From Aldehydirespirator sp965116965 (lineage in GTDB: Bacteria > Actinomycetota > Acidimicrobiia > Acidimicrobiales > Aldehydirespiratoraceae): 64,000 nucleotides of DNA. Positions within the stretch are counted from its first letter, which is position 1, and every line of letters begins with the position of its first letter. The stretch lies in contig OZ220743.1 of assembly GCA_965116965.1 (NCBI GenBank), positions 1 through 64,000 on the forward strand. Reading direction: 5' to 3'. The notes under the pieces are model-generated. The model saw only the letters and a program-made list of their open reading frames with translations, ran no database searches and had not been told where the DNA came from. Positions 47,253-55,957 of this stretch are shown here, in pieces. The position numbers and the translations under genes are program-made.

Positions 47253-47993
47253 ACAGCTTCAAGAACTACGCGAAATCAAAGAGGCCGAGGACAAGAAACC
47301 ACCGACCCTTGGTGGACCCTCCCCCCACGACATCCTCCGAAGACGGTACCTCGCAGCACTGCACGAACATACCGAACGTGCAGTCATCGTTTATGCCACC
47401 TCTTGGATGGAGAACAGACCTGTTCCCAACGTGGAGGCCCTATCGGTAAATCTTGGTGACAAGCAAGGCTTCATGGAAGCCGTCTCCAACATCTCCGACA
47501 AGAACCTCGACCTCATCATCACAAGCCCTGGTGGAAGCCCCGAAGCGGCCGAGGCGATCATGGGGTATCTCAGAACACGCTTCGAGCACATTCGGGCTGT
47601 CGTTCCGGTGGCTGCCATGTCAGCCGCAACGATGATGGCGCTTGCCTGTGATGAGATATTGATGGGCACCCATTCACAACTAGGTCCAATCGACCCTCAA
47701 TTCACCATCCCCACACCCGAAGGGCCGAGGTCAGCACCGGGTCAAGCCATCTTGGATCAGTTCGAGTTGGCAAAGCAGGAATGCCAAGATCTGTTCACCA
47801 TTCTGTCCGTCACACCTTCAACAACACGGGAACGACCAAGCTCATTGAGAACCATCACGGACGCGCCTACCTGGAAATCACTCAACCTGTGGGGCCAGTG
47901 CTGGTGGAGCAGGTGCCAGCCCAACTGAGCCCGCCAACCCCTACTCCGCCTCCTAATCGCCAGCAACGCCGTCAAGGGCAAGAGAACCCTTGA
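47236..47993 (+). pseudogene. ClpP/SppA-fold serine protease-like protein (serine dehydrogenase proteinase family), frameshifted
   Basis: The frame from the ATG at 47236 runs 230 residues to 47928. The core has the family pattern: IITSPGGSPEAAEAIMGYL (oxyanion loop), then VPVAAMSAATMMALACDEI with the candidate nucleophile Ser in MSAAT, and GTHSQLGPIDPQ. After about residue 190 the reading frame changes character, while another frame (to 47993) continues with HTFNNTGTTKLIENHHGRAY. That second frame ends right at a hairpin, suggesting a one-base frameshift near 47800 in a gene that originally ended at 47993. Function unknown; SppA-like proteases act on membrane or signal peptides. Confidence 0.65.
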
Positions 47994-47994
47994 C
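47971..47994 (+). terminator. Hairpin at the end of the protease-like gene
   Basis: GTCAAGGG (47971-47978) pairs perfectly with CCCTTGAC (47987-47994) across an 8-base loop. It overlaps the TGA ending the alternative frame. There is no T-run, so factor-independent termination is uncertain. Confidence 0.45.
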
Positions 47995-48275
47995 CCGAAG
48001 CGGGCCGTTCTCCGCTGGCCGCGGCCTTCTGACCTGCATGTTTGCTCGGTTGGCGCTGTTGCGACCAGCGTCGGCGGTCACCTAATTACATCGGACTTTG
48101 AGGCAGAGCCCGGGTATTGCGCGGGGCACTGGCGGCGGTCGTCCATGGCCGTAGGCACCCCCACAGACGATCGCGAGCACCCCAACCCGAAATATGTAGA
48201 GAAACCTGTCGTATGCGGGCAAGACTGGCATAGAGAATCCCGGCTCAACCCCGACGACGGTTAGTGGACAGAGCG
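47995..48275. other. Intergenic, nothing recognised
   Basis: A lower-GC stretch with no coding pattern and no clear promoter. It separates two damaged genes and is probably remnant DNA. Confidence 0.4.
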
Positions 48276-48893
48276 CTAGCTCGACCAGGTGCTGACGAGG
48301 TCGACGGCGGCGAACCAGTGTCGGTTCCGGCCGACGCCGGGAGAGTCTGCTTCCACAGGCACCAGTACGCCTCGATCGGTCAGCGCCCTAAGAGCGGTTC
48401 TGGCCGCGGGCCTGCTGACGCCAAGCAAGTCGGCTGCGTCCGGGGCGCACAGAACGGGATGCCCGGCCAGCAGAGGAACGAGCGCTCGTGCTGCGCTGTC
48501 CGCTCGCAGTCCGTCGAGTCTGCGAGTCCACGCCTCGGTGATCTGTCGGGTCTGGGCCGCGAGGCTGCCAGTGGCGGTGGCCGCCCTTTCGGCCACTTCG
48601 GCGAACCAGCGAATCCACGGCCCGGCGCGTCCCTTTTCGAACTGCGCCAGCCCGGACAGGTACCCGCCGGGATCGCGGGCGATGGCGACACTGACCGGCA
48701 CCGTCGTGCGACGTGTCAGATCTGCTCGCATCAGCGCCCTGGTCACCAGTATCCGGCCCAGCCGGCCGTTGCCGTCGGCGTAGGGGTGGATCGCTTCGAA
48801 CTGTTGTATGTGTATCGTTTCTAAATGGCGCGCGATTAGAATGGATCTCAGTCCCACCTGTTCGGGGCAGAGCCTCTCACCCTCGATGGTCAA
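48276..48893 (-). pseudogene. Fic-family protein, N-terminally truncated
   Basis: 205 residues. The Fic catalytic motif is intact as HPYADGNGRLGR near residue 36, but the family's upstream Fic helices, about 150 residues including any inhibitory helix, are missing. Only 81 bp separate this start from the divergent peroxiredoxin gene. The C-terminus ends in a winged-helix-like region (AADLLGVSRPAARTALRAL). Fic proteins AMPylate targets; this one is probably a nonfunctional remnant. A later internal start cannot restore the missing part. Confidence 0.75.
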
Positions 48894-48974
48894 AACGATT
48901 CCCGACTAATCCTGTCGGAGTGGTCGGCATGAGTCGCTAGCCTGTGGACAATCCGCCACTACTGGAGGAATGCC

Positions 48975-49637
48975 ATGGGACTTCGCATCAACGACACAGC
49001 CCCGGACTTCACCGCCGACACCACCGAGGGAGCCATCGACTTCCACGAGTGGATCGGCGACGGATGGGCGCTGCTGTTCTCCCACCCGAAGGACTTCACC
49101 CCGGTCTGCACCACCGAGCTGGGCGCGGTGGCCGGCCTGAAACCGGAGTTCGCGGCCCGCAACTGCAAGATCATTGGCATCAGCGTCGACGGCGTGAGCG
49201 ACCACGTCGGCTGGTCGGCCGACATCGAGAAGGCCACCGGCAACACGGTCAACTACCCGCTGATCGGCGACCCCGGGCTCAACGTGGTGAAGCTCTACGA
49301 CATGCTCCCGGCCGACGCCGGCGACACGTCCGAGGGCCGCACCGCAGCCGACAACGCCACCGCCCGCTCGGTGTTCATCATCGGCCCCGACAAGAAGATC
49401 AAGGCCACCCTCACCTACCCGATGACCACCGGCCGCAACTTCGCCGAGATCCTGCGGCTGCTCGACTCGGTGCAGCTCACCGCCCACGAGCAGGTGGCCA
49501 CCCCGGCCAACTGGAACCAGGGCGAGGACGTCATCATCGTCCCCGCCGTCTCCAACGAGGCGGCCGCCGAGAAGTACCCCGACGGGTGGGAGGCTCCCCT
49601 TCCCTACCTGCGGGTCGTCCCCCAGCCCGGCAGCTGA
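48975..49637 (+). CDS. 1-Cys peroxiredoxin (Prx6 type)
   Basis: 220 residues from an ATG preceded by GGAGG. Peroxidatic Cys45 sits in HPKDFTPVCTTELG, the Prx6 signature, and the long C-terminal dimerisation domain (TTGRNFAEILRLLDSVQLT...NWNQGEDVIIVP) is present. No resolving Cys is visible at the usual 2-Cys position. It reduces hydrogen and alkyl peroxides in the cytoplasm. It stands alone, transcribed away from the Fic remnant. Confidence 0.93.
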   Translation: MGLRINDTAPDFTADTTEGAIDFHEWIGDGWALLFSHPKDFTPVCTTELGAVAGLKPEFAARNCKIIGISVDGVSDHVGWSADIEKATGNTVNYPLIGDPGLNVVKLYDMLPADAGDTSEGRTAADNATARSVFIIGPDKKIKATLTYPMTTGRNFAEILRLLDSVQLTAHEQVATPANWNQGEDVIIVPAVSNEAAAEKYPDGWEAPLPYLRVVPQPGS

Positions 49638-49947
49638 GCGACAACACCGCCACCGTCCCAGATTCCTGCAGCCAAGAGCGCGCGCAAGTAGATGACGACG
49701 CGTGTTAGACGATCCTGCGCTGCCTGCGTCGAGAAAGCCCTCGACCTGACTGCATGCAGTTGGCGCCGCGATCAGGCAGTTCAAGAAACCCCCCGGGTCA
49801 GCGCCTGTCTGCGCTCGCGCTGAGGACGCCACAGGTCCCTCACCACAGGAATTCGGCGGCCACCGCCGCAAACCTCAGACGACCGTCACCCCGGCTGAGG
49901 CCAGCGACACACGGAACAAGACATCGACAACCACACCGCCGCAAACC
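49638..49947. other. Intergenic between convergent genes, with a 3'-end echo
   Basis: No gene with coding character. The right third holds a copy of the 3' end of the pncB-pncA frame (see the repeat at 49861). The rest shows nothing I can identify. Confidence 0.5.
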
Positions 49948-49977
49948 TCAGACGATCGTCACCCCGGCTGAGGCCAG
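49861..49977. repeat. 44-bp direct repeat duplicating the 3' end of the pncB-pncA gene
   Basis: Copies at 49861-49904 and 49934-49977, period 73 bp, both containing CGCCGCAAACCTCAGACGA. The right copy holds the real stop (49948-49950) and last codons (GVTIV); the left copy repeats them downstream of the gene with one base changed. Confidence 0.88.
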
Positions 49978-51945
49978 CTCCTTGAGAGCCGCCGCGGTGG
50001 AGGCCGGAGCGACCCCCGCGCAATGCGCCACCAGGACGGTCGTGTCGAACCCGGCCGCGGCCGCGGCCAGCGCGGTGGCCCGAACGCAGTAGTCGGTGGC
50101 GACGCCCACCACGTCGACCGCCTCGACGCCGCGCTCCGCGAGCCAGTCCCGCAGCCCCACATCCTCGCTCGAGCCGGCGACCCCCTCGAAGCTGCTGTAG
50201 CCGCTGCTGTACTGGCCCTTGAGGAACACCTCGTCCAGCGCCACCTGCAGGTTCGGCGAGAAGGCGGCGCCCTGCGTGCCGGCCGCGCAATGCACCGGCC
50301 AAGACGTCGCAAAATCGGGGTCGGCGCCCGGCGCGGCGTAGTGCTCGCCGGGGTCGATGTGCCAGTCCTTGGATGCGACCACATAGTGGTAGCGGCCCCC
50401 GGCCCGGTCCAGCCCGACCAGGTCGGTGATGGAAGCGGCCACCGCGTGCCCGCCCTCCACCGCCAACGACCCGCCCTCGCAGAAGTCGTTCTGCACGTCC
50501 ACGATGATCAGCGCCTTCTGCATCGCGTCTCCTCCTCGATCGCCCTTCTGGACCCGGTCCGCCGACGTCGACCGCCCTTCCGCTCCGTTCGATGATTCTG
50601 TCGCGGATTCTGTCGCGGCGGGCGCCTCCATTCCCACCCATTCAGTGGGTATGGCCGGAGAGCGCCGGGGATGCGGGACCCGATCCTCGGCCCGCAGGCC
50701 CTGACGGCGCTCTGCGCAGCGGCGGCGGGCGGCGGCGGGATCGTCCTGCCAGGCCCGCCGGCCGCCGGCCAGCAGCGCAACCTGGGGATTGTGAGATTCT
50801 GCGGGCCCGACGCCGCCCGCGGGCGACAGCACCTCCGCCTTCCAGCAGCCGTCCGCGTCGACGGTGCGATGAACCTGCTTGCGGCCGCCCACGGTGGTCT
50901 TGCCCGGCGACAGCTTGCCCACCGCCCGCAGGGGCGCGCCCGCGCCGGCACGGTCGGCGATGGCCACCAGCTTGTACACCACCGAAGCGGTGGGGTGACC
51001 CGACCCGGTGACCAGGCTGGTGCCCACCAGATAGGCGTCTATGGGGGCGGCCGCCTCCTCGAGCTCGGCCACACGGAACTCGTCGAGGTCGCCGGAAGCC
51101 ACGATCCGGCAGCCGGCCGCGCCGAGCGAATCGAGCAGGGCCCGGGCCCGGATGCTGGCCGCCAGCAGGTTGCCGCTGTCGATGCGCACCGCGCCGATGT
51201 CGTGCCCCACCACCTGCACCGCCCGGCGAATGCCCTCCAGCACGTCGAAAGTGTCGACCAGGTAGGTGGAGCCGGCGCCGAGGGCGTCTCGTTGAGCCCT
51301 GAAGGCCGTGTGCTCGTCGGCGTGGGCCAGCACGAAGGCGTGGGCGGTCGTGCCTCCGGTGGGGATGCCGTAGCGCCGCCCCGCCTCCAGGTTCGACGTG
51401 GTGTCGAAGCCACCGATGTGGGCCGCCCGGGCTGCGGCCACGGCCGCGTCGGGGTCGGCGCGGCGGCTGCCGCCCTCGACGAGCAGGCGGCCGCGGGCCA
51501 CATCACGCACCCGGGCCGCGGCCGAGGCCACCGCGCAGTCGTAGTTGAGGATCGACAGCACCACCGTCTCGAGCACCACACACTCGGCGAAGGACCCCTC
51601 TACGGTGAGCACCGGCGAGTAGGGGAAGAACAGCTCCCCGTCCGGGTAGCCGGTGACGTCGCCGCTGAAGCGGTAGCACCGCAGCCACTCGACCACGTCG
51701 GGGTCGGACGCCACGCCCGCGGCGACTAGATGGTCGACGGTCTCGCCGTCGAAGCGGAAGCGCTCGATCGCGTCGACGATGCGGTCGGCGCCGGCCATGA
51801 CTCCGTAGGCCCGACCGGCCGGCAGCCGCCGGGCGAACGCCTCGAAGACGGCCCGGCGTTCCGCGATCCCGGACTGAAGGGCCGAGGCCACCATCGTGAT
51901 CTCGTAGTGGTCGGTCTTCAGGGCCACCGAGGCGCTGCGATCCAC
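49948..51945 (-). CDS. pncB-pncA: Nicotinate phosphoribosyltransferase fused in frame to nicotinamidase
   Basis: One open frame of 665 residues from a GTG at 51945. Residues 1-~420 are a nicotinate phosphoribosyltransferase (TDHYEITM start motif; GFDTTSNLEAGRRYGIPTGG; VRIDSGNLLA), making NaMN from nicotinate and PRPP. A linker (~420-474) follows with no stop. Residues ~475-665 are a nicotinamidase: VDVQNDFCEGGSL (catalytic Asp), SKDWHIDPGEHY (Lys and metal-binding Asp/His), and ATDYCVRAT (nucleophile Cys), converting nicotinamide to nicotinate. The two steps are consecutive in NAD salvage. An internal ATG at 50523 has GAGGAG six bases upstream, so separate nicotinamidase may also be made. Either a true fusion or loss of the pncB stop codon explains the frame. 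Confidence 0.88.
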   Translation of the reverse strand: MDRSASVALKTDHYEITMVASALQSGIAERRAVFEAFARRLPAGRAYGVMAGADRIVDAIERFRFDGETVDHLVAAGVASDPDVVEWLRCYRFSGDVTGYPDGELFFPYSPVLTVEGSFAECVVLETVVLSILNYDCAVASAAARVRDVARGRLLVEGGSRRADPDAAVAAARAAHIGGFDTTSNLEAGRRYGIPTGGTTAHAFVLAHADEHTAFRAQRDALGAGSTYLVDTFDVLEGIRRAVQVVGHDIGAVRIDSGNLLAASIRARALLDSLGAAGCRIVASGDLDEFRVAELEEAAAPIDAYLVGTSLVTGSGHPTASVVYKLVAIADRAGAGAPLRAVGKLSPGKTTVGGRKQVHRTVDADGCWKAEVLSPAGGVGPAESHNPQVALLAGGRRAWQDDPAAARRRCAERRQGLRAEDRVPHPRRSPAIPTEWVGMEAPAATESATESSNGAEGRSTSADRVQKGDRGGDAMQKALIIVDVQNDFCEGGSLAVEGGHAVAASITDLVGLDRAGGRYHYVVASKDWHIDPGEHYAAPGADPDFATSWPVHCAAGTQGAAFSPNLQVALDEVFLKGQYSSGYSSFEGVAGSSEDVGLRDWLAERGVEAVDVVGVATDYCVRATALAAAAAGFDTTVLVAHCAGVAPASTAAALKELASAGVTIV

Positions 51946-52089
51946 GCCACAACGCTACCGGCAGGGGCCGAGCGGTCAGGCCTCGCCTCGTGGGAACTTC
52001 TACGGGGCTGAGCGAGGCCGTGGCCCGAGCGGCCCGTGAGCGAAGCGAACAAGAGCGGGCGAACACGGTGCTTCGTAGGCTCGGCCCCG

Positions 52090-53994
52090 ATGATGAGCGC
52101 GTGGGGAGTCATGCACTCCATGTCGGCCGACCGCTCGGCCCTGGAGGGCAAGCGGATCACCGCCCGCACCCGGCGCCGCGTCTGGGGATTCGCCCGTCCC
52201 TACCGCCCGTCGATCGTCGCTTTCGTCGGCACGGTCGTCGCCTCGACGTTCCTGGGGCTGCTTCCTCCCCTCGTGATCCGGGAGATCTTCGACTCGGCCA
52301 TCGCCGAGCGTGACGGCGGCTACCTGAACCTGCTGTTCGTCGTGCTGATCGCGGCGGCGGCCGGCGAGGCGCTGCTGTCACTGGTGGAGCGCAGGCTCAG
52401 CGCCGGCATCGGCGAGGGACTGATCTTCGACCTGCGGCTGCGGCTGTTCGACCATGTGCAGCGCATGCCACTGGCGTTCTTCACCCGGACCCAGACCGGC
52501 ACGCTGGTGAGCCGCTTGAACAACGACGTGATCGGGGCCCAGCGGGCCTTCACCGGCACGCTCGGCACGGTAGTGGCCAACATCATCACCCTGGTCGGAA
52601 CGCTCATAGCCATGGTCCTGCTGGAGTGGCGGCTCACCCTGCTCGCGGTCGTGATACTGCCGGTCTTCGTGCTGCCGGCGCGCCGGGTCGGCCGGGGGCT
52701 TCAGGCCATCACCCGCGAGGGCATGAACCTCAACGCCTCGATGAACAACACCATGACCGAGCGGTTCAACGTGGCCGGGGCGCTGCTGGTGAAGCTGTTC
52801 GGCCGCCACGACGCCGAGACCGCCGACTTCTCCGATCGGGCCGGGCGGGTGCGCGACATCGGGGTCCGCAGCGCCATGTACTCGCGGGTGTTCCTCATCG
52901 CGCTGACCCTGGTCGGCGCGGTCGGGACGGCCATCGTGTATTGGCTGGGCGGCCACCTGGCCATCGACGGCGCCCTGACCGCGGGCACGCTGGTGGCCCT
53001 GGGTCTCTACACGGTTCGCATCTACGTGCCTCTGACGAGCCTGTCCAACGCCCGGGTGGACGTGATGTCGGCGTTCGTGAGCTTCGAGCGGGTGTTCGAG
53101 GTGCTCGACGCCCCCAATCCGATCACCGACCGCGCCGGCGCCCGCGACCTGCACCAGCCGGTCGGCCGGGTCGAGTTCCGGCAAGTGGACTTCGCCTACC
53201 CGTCGACAGACTCGACGCCCGAGTCCCTGGGCGCCGCCGACGTCGCTTCATCCGGCGGCGCGGAACCGGTCGAGGTGCTCTCGGGGATCGATCTGGACAT
53301 CCCCCCGGGCCGGATGGTGGCGATTGTCGGTCCGTCGGGCTCGGGCAAGACCACGCTGGTGTCGCTGGTGCCCCGGCTGCACGACGTCACCGAGGGCGCA
53401 GTGCTGGTCGACGGTCTCGACGTCCGCCATCTCACGCAGGCGTCGCTGCGGGCCGCCATCGGCACGGTCACCCAGGACCCGCACCTGTTCCACGACACGG
53501 TGGCCTCCAACCTGCGCTACGCCCGGCCCGACGCAGCCCAACTCGACTTGGTCGAGGCATGCCGGGCAGCCCGCATCCACGATGTGATCGCAGCCCTGCC
53601 CGCCGGATACGACACCGTGGTCGGCGAGCGGGGCTACCGGCTGTCGGGCGGCGAGAAGCAGCGCCTGGCCATCGCCCGGATGCTGCTCAAGGACCCGGCC
53701 ATCGTCATCCTCGACGAGGCCACGTCGCACCTCGACACCGAGAACGAGGCCCTGGTGCAGGAGGCCCTGACCGAGGCACTGCGGGGCCGCACGTCGCTGG
53801 TGGTGGCCCACCGCCTGTCCACCATCGTGGACGCCGACATGATCGTGGTGATCGACGGGGGACGGATCGTCGAGACCGGCGCCCACGACGAGTTGCGGCT
53901 CGCCGGCGGTCTGTACGCCGAACTCTACGACGGGCTGCTGCGAGCCGAGATCGCCGAACGGCCAGAGGCCGAGCGGACAGGCAACGGCGGATGA
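52090..53994 (+). CDS. ABC exporter, fused membrane and ATPase domains
   Basis: 634 residues from the ATG at 52090 (frame open from 52036). An N-terminal six-helix ABC membrane domain spans about 25-320; the ATPase follows with Walker A GPSGSGKTT, signature LSGGEKQR, Walker B IVILDEATSHLD and the H-loop VVAHRLST. Half-transporter of the MsbA/multidrug type, working as a homodimer or with an unseen partner. Substrate unknown. An insertion rich in Ser/Asp (STDSTPESLGAADVASSGG) precedes the ATPase beta strands. It lies divergent from pncB. Confidence 0.9.
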   Translation: MMSAWGVMHSMSADRSALEGKRITARTRRRVWGFARPYRPSIVAFVGTVVASTFLGLLPPLVIREIFDSAIAERDGGYLNLLFVVLIAAAAGEALLSLVERRLSAGIGEGLIFDLRLRLFDHVQRMPLAFFTRTQTGTLVSRLNNDVIGAQRAFTGTLGTVVANIITLVGTLIAMVLLEWRLTLLAVVILPVFVLPARRVGRGLQAITREGMNLNASMNNTMTERFNVAGALLVKLFGRHDAETADFSDRAGRVRDIGVRSAMYSRVFLIALTLVGAVGTAIVYWLGGHLAIDGALTAGTLVALGLYTVRIYVPLTSLSNARVDVMSAFVSFERVFEVLDAPNPITDRAGARDLHQPVGRVEFRQVDFAYPSTDSTPESLGAADVASSGGAEPVEVLSGIDLDIPPGRMVAIVGPSGSGKTTLVSLVPRLHDVTEGAVLVDGLDVRHLTQASLRAAIGTVTQDPHLFHDTVASNLRYARPDAAQLDLVEACRAARIHDVIAALPAGYDTVVGERGYRLSGGEKQRLAIARMLLKDPAIVILDEATSHLDTENEALVQEALTEALRGRTSLVVAHRLSTIVDADMIVVIDGGRIVETGAHDELRLAGGLYAELYDGLLRAEIAERPEAERTGNGG

Positions 53995-54115
53995 GGCCTT
54001 GCGAGAGGCGCCGAGCGAGCCCGCGGCCCCAGCAGCCCGTGAGCGCAGCGACCGAGAGCGGGAGCGACGGACCGCAACGCGGCCGTCTCCCACCTGCTTG
54101 CGCTCGGTCTGTACC

Positions 54116-55537
54116 GTGACCGGCCCGACCGGCGCCGACCGGACGCTGACGGTGGGCGAACTCGCCCAGGTGCTCCGCTGGACCCTGGACGAGGCCTTCC
54201 CGAGCGGGGTCTGGGTATCGGGGGAGATCGACAACATCACACGGGCCCGCAGCGGACACGTCTACTTCGACCTGGTCGAGCGCCCCGAGCGCGACGACCC
54301 GGGAGTGCCTCCCGCGGCCTCGGTGGGCGTCGTGCTGTTCCGCGACGACAAGGAGCGGGTCAACAACATCATCAAGCGGCACGGCAACGCCATCCGCATG
54401 GCCGACGGGGTGAGCGTGCGCATTCAGGGGATGCTCGACTTCTACCCGCAGCGGGGACGACTCCAGTTGCGCATGATCTCCATCGACCCCGCCCACACCC
54501 TGGGCGCGTTGGCGGCCGAACGCGAGGCGCTGCTGCGGGCCCTGGCCGCCGAGGGAGCGCTGCGCCGCAACGCCGACACGGCCCTGGCGCCGGTGCCGCT
54601 GCGGGTCGGAATAGTCACGTCTGTGGACAGCGCGGCCCATGCCGACATGCTTCGGGTGCTGACCGGCAGCGGCTTCGCCTTCCAAGTCGTCGAGGTTGAC
54701 GCCCCGGTGCAGGGCATCGACGCGCCTGAGGCCATCGCGGCCGCGATCCGGGCCGCGGCCGGCGCCGGCGTCGATGTGGTGATGCTGGCCCGAGGAGGCG
54801 GCAGCCGCACCGACCTGGTCGCCTTCGACCACGAACTGGTGGCTCGGGCCGTCGGGGGATGTCAGCGTCCCGTCTTCACCGGCATCGGCCATGAGACCGA
54901 TCGCAGCGTGGCCGACGAGACCGCCCACACCGCCTGCTCGACGCCGACGGCCGCGGCCCGGGCCGTGGTGCTGCGGGTGGAGGACTGGCTCGACGAGCTC
55001 GACGACGCGGGCCGGTCGATCGAGGCGCAGGGACGCCGAGCGCTGGCCACGGCCGAGCACCGCACCGGCCGGGTCGCAGCCGACGCCGCCCGGGGAGCCA
55101 GGGCCGCGGCCCGCCGAGCCGAGCGCAACCTCGACTCGGCTGCCCGGCGCGTCGTCCTCGACGGGCGGACCGCCTCGGCCCGGGCCGGGCGCCGGGTGGC
55201 TGCGGTCGCCTACCGGCTGGGCCGGGCCGGACCCGCGGTCGGGCGACGGGCCGCCGGCAGGCTCGAACGGGCCTCGGCCCGGCTGCCGGTGGCGGGCCGT
55301 CACGAGATCCGCCACGCCCAGCGGCGCCTGGACGCCATCGCCACCCGGGTACGGGCCCTCGATCCGGCCCTGATCCTGGGACGCGGATGGTCGCTGACCC
55401 GGCGCGACGACGGAAGGCTGGTCCGGTCAGTGCAGGACGTGTCACCCGGCGACGGCGTCGTCACCCATCTATCGGACGGCACGCTTGCAAGTACGATCCG
55501 GGGCCGGCGCGACAGCAGCGAGGACCGAGATCGATGA
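54116..55537 (+). CDS. xseA: Exodeoxyribonuclease VII large subunit
   Basis: 473 residues from a GTG. The N-terminal OB-fold domain (LTVGELAQVLRWTLDEAF...VWVSGEIDNI...GHVYFDL) and the catalytic core (GIVTS..SAAHAD; RGGGSRTDLVAFDHELVARAV; TGIGHETDRSVADETA; STPTAAA) match XseA. The C-terminal coiled-coil arm is Arg/Ala-rich. Together with XseB it degrades single-stranded DNA to oligonucleotides. The stop overlaps the xseB start (ATGA). Confidence 0.95.
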   Translation: MTGPTGADRTLTVGELAQVLRWTLDEAFPSGVWVSGEIDNITRARSGHVYFDLVERPERDDPGVPPAASVGVVLFRDDKERVNNIIKRHGNAIRMADGVSVRIQGMLDFYPQRGRLQLRMISIDPAHTLGALAAEREALLRALAAEGALRRNADTALAPVPLRVGIVTSVDSAAHADMLRVLTGSGFAFQVVEVDAPVQGIDAPEAIAAAIRAAAGAGVDVVMLARGGGSRTDLVAFDHELVARAVGGCQRPVFTGIGHETDRSVADETAHTACSTPTAAARAVVLRVEDWLDELDDAGRSIEAQGRRALATAEHRTGRVAADAARGARAAARRAERNLDSAARRVVLDGRTASARAGRRVAAVAYRLGRAGPAVGRRAAGRLERASARLPVAGRHEIRHAQRRLDAIATRVRALDPALILGRGWSLTRRDDGRLVRSVQDVSPGDGVVTHLSDGTLASTIRGRRDSSEDRDR

Positions 55538-55893
55538 GCACCGGAGAGTCGCACAGCAGCCCCAGCGGCCCCCCCAGCCCCAGCAGCCCCAGCGGCCCCC
55601 CCAGCCCCAGCAGCCCCGACGAGCCCGACGAGCCCGACAGCCCCCCCAGCCCCAGCAGCCCCGACGAGCCCGACAGCCCCAGCAGCCCCGACGAGCCCGG
55701 CTACGGCGCCGCGATGGCCGAGCTCGAGAAGATCCTGGAAGAGCTGGAGGGCGAGGACCCGGACGTCGACGTCCTCGCCAACCGGGTCGAGCGGGCCGCC
55801 ACCCTCATCGAGATCTGCCGGCGCCGGATCGCCAACGCCGGCATCCAGGTCGAGAGAGTCGTCGCCGCGCTCGAAACGGACTCCCCGACATGA
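55534..55893 (+). CDS. xseB: Exodeoxyribonuclease VII small subunit
   Basis: 119 residues; start overlaps the xseA stop by 4 bp. The conserved XseB part is the last ~62 residues: YGAAMAELEKILEELEG, then VDVLANRVERAATLIEICR. The first ~55 residues are a Ser/Pro then Asp/Glu/Pro repeat tail (PSGPPSPSSPS, SSPDEPD units) absent from ordinary XseB proteins, which are about 70-85 residues. The tail arose by short tandem duplication and is presumably disordered. Confidence 0.92.
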   Translation: MSTGESHSSPSGPPSPSSPSGPPSPSSPDEPDEPDSPPSPSSPDEPDSPSSPDEPGYGAAMAELEKILEELEGEDPDVDVLANRVERAATLIEICRRRIANAGIQVERVVAALETDSPT

Positions 55894-55957
55894 CCATCCC
55901 ACCCCCGAAATCCCAGCCGCCAAGGACCTCGGCGGTCCCCGACTACAGGAATCTCGT

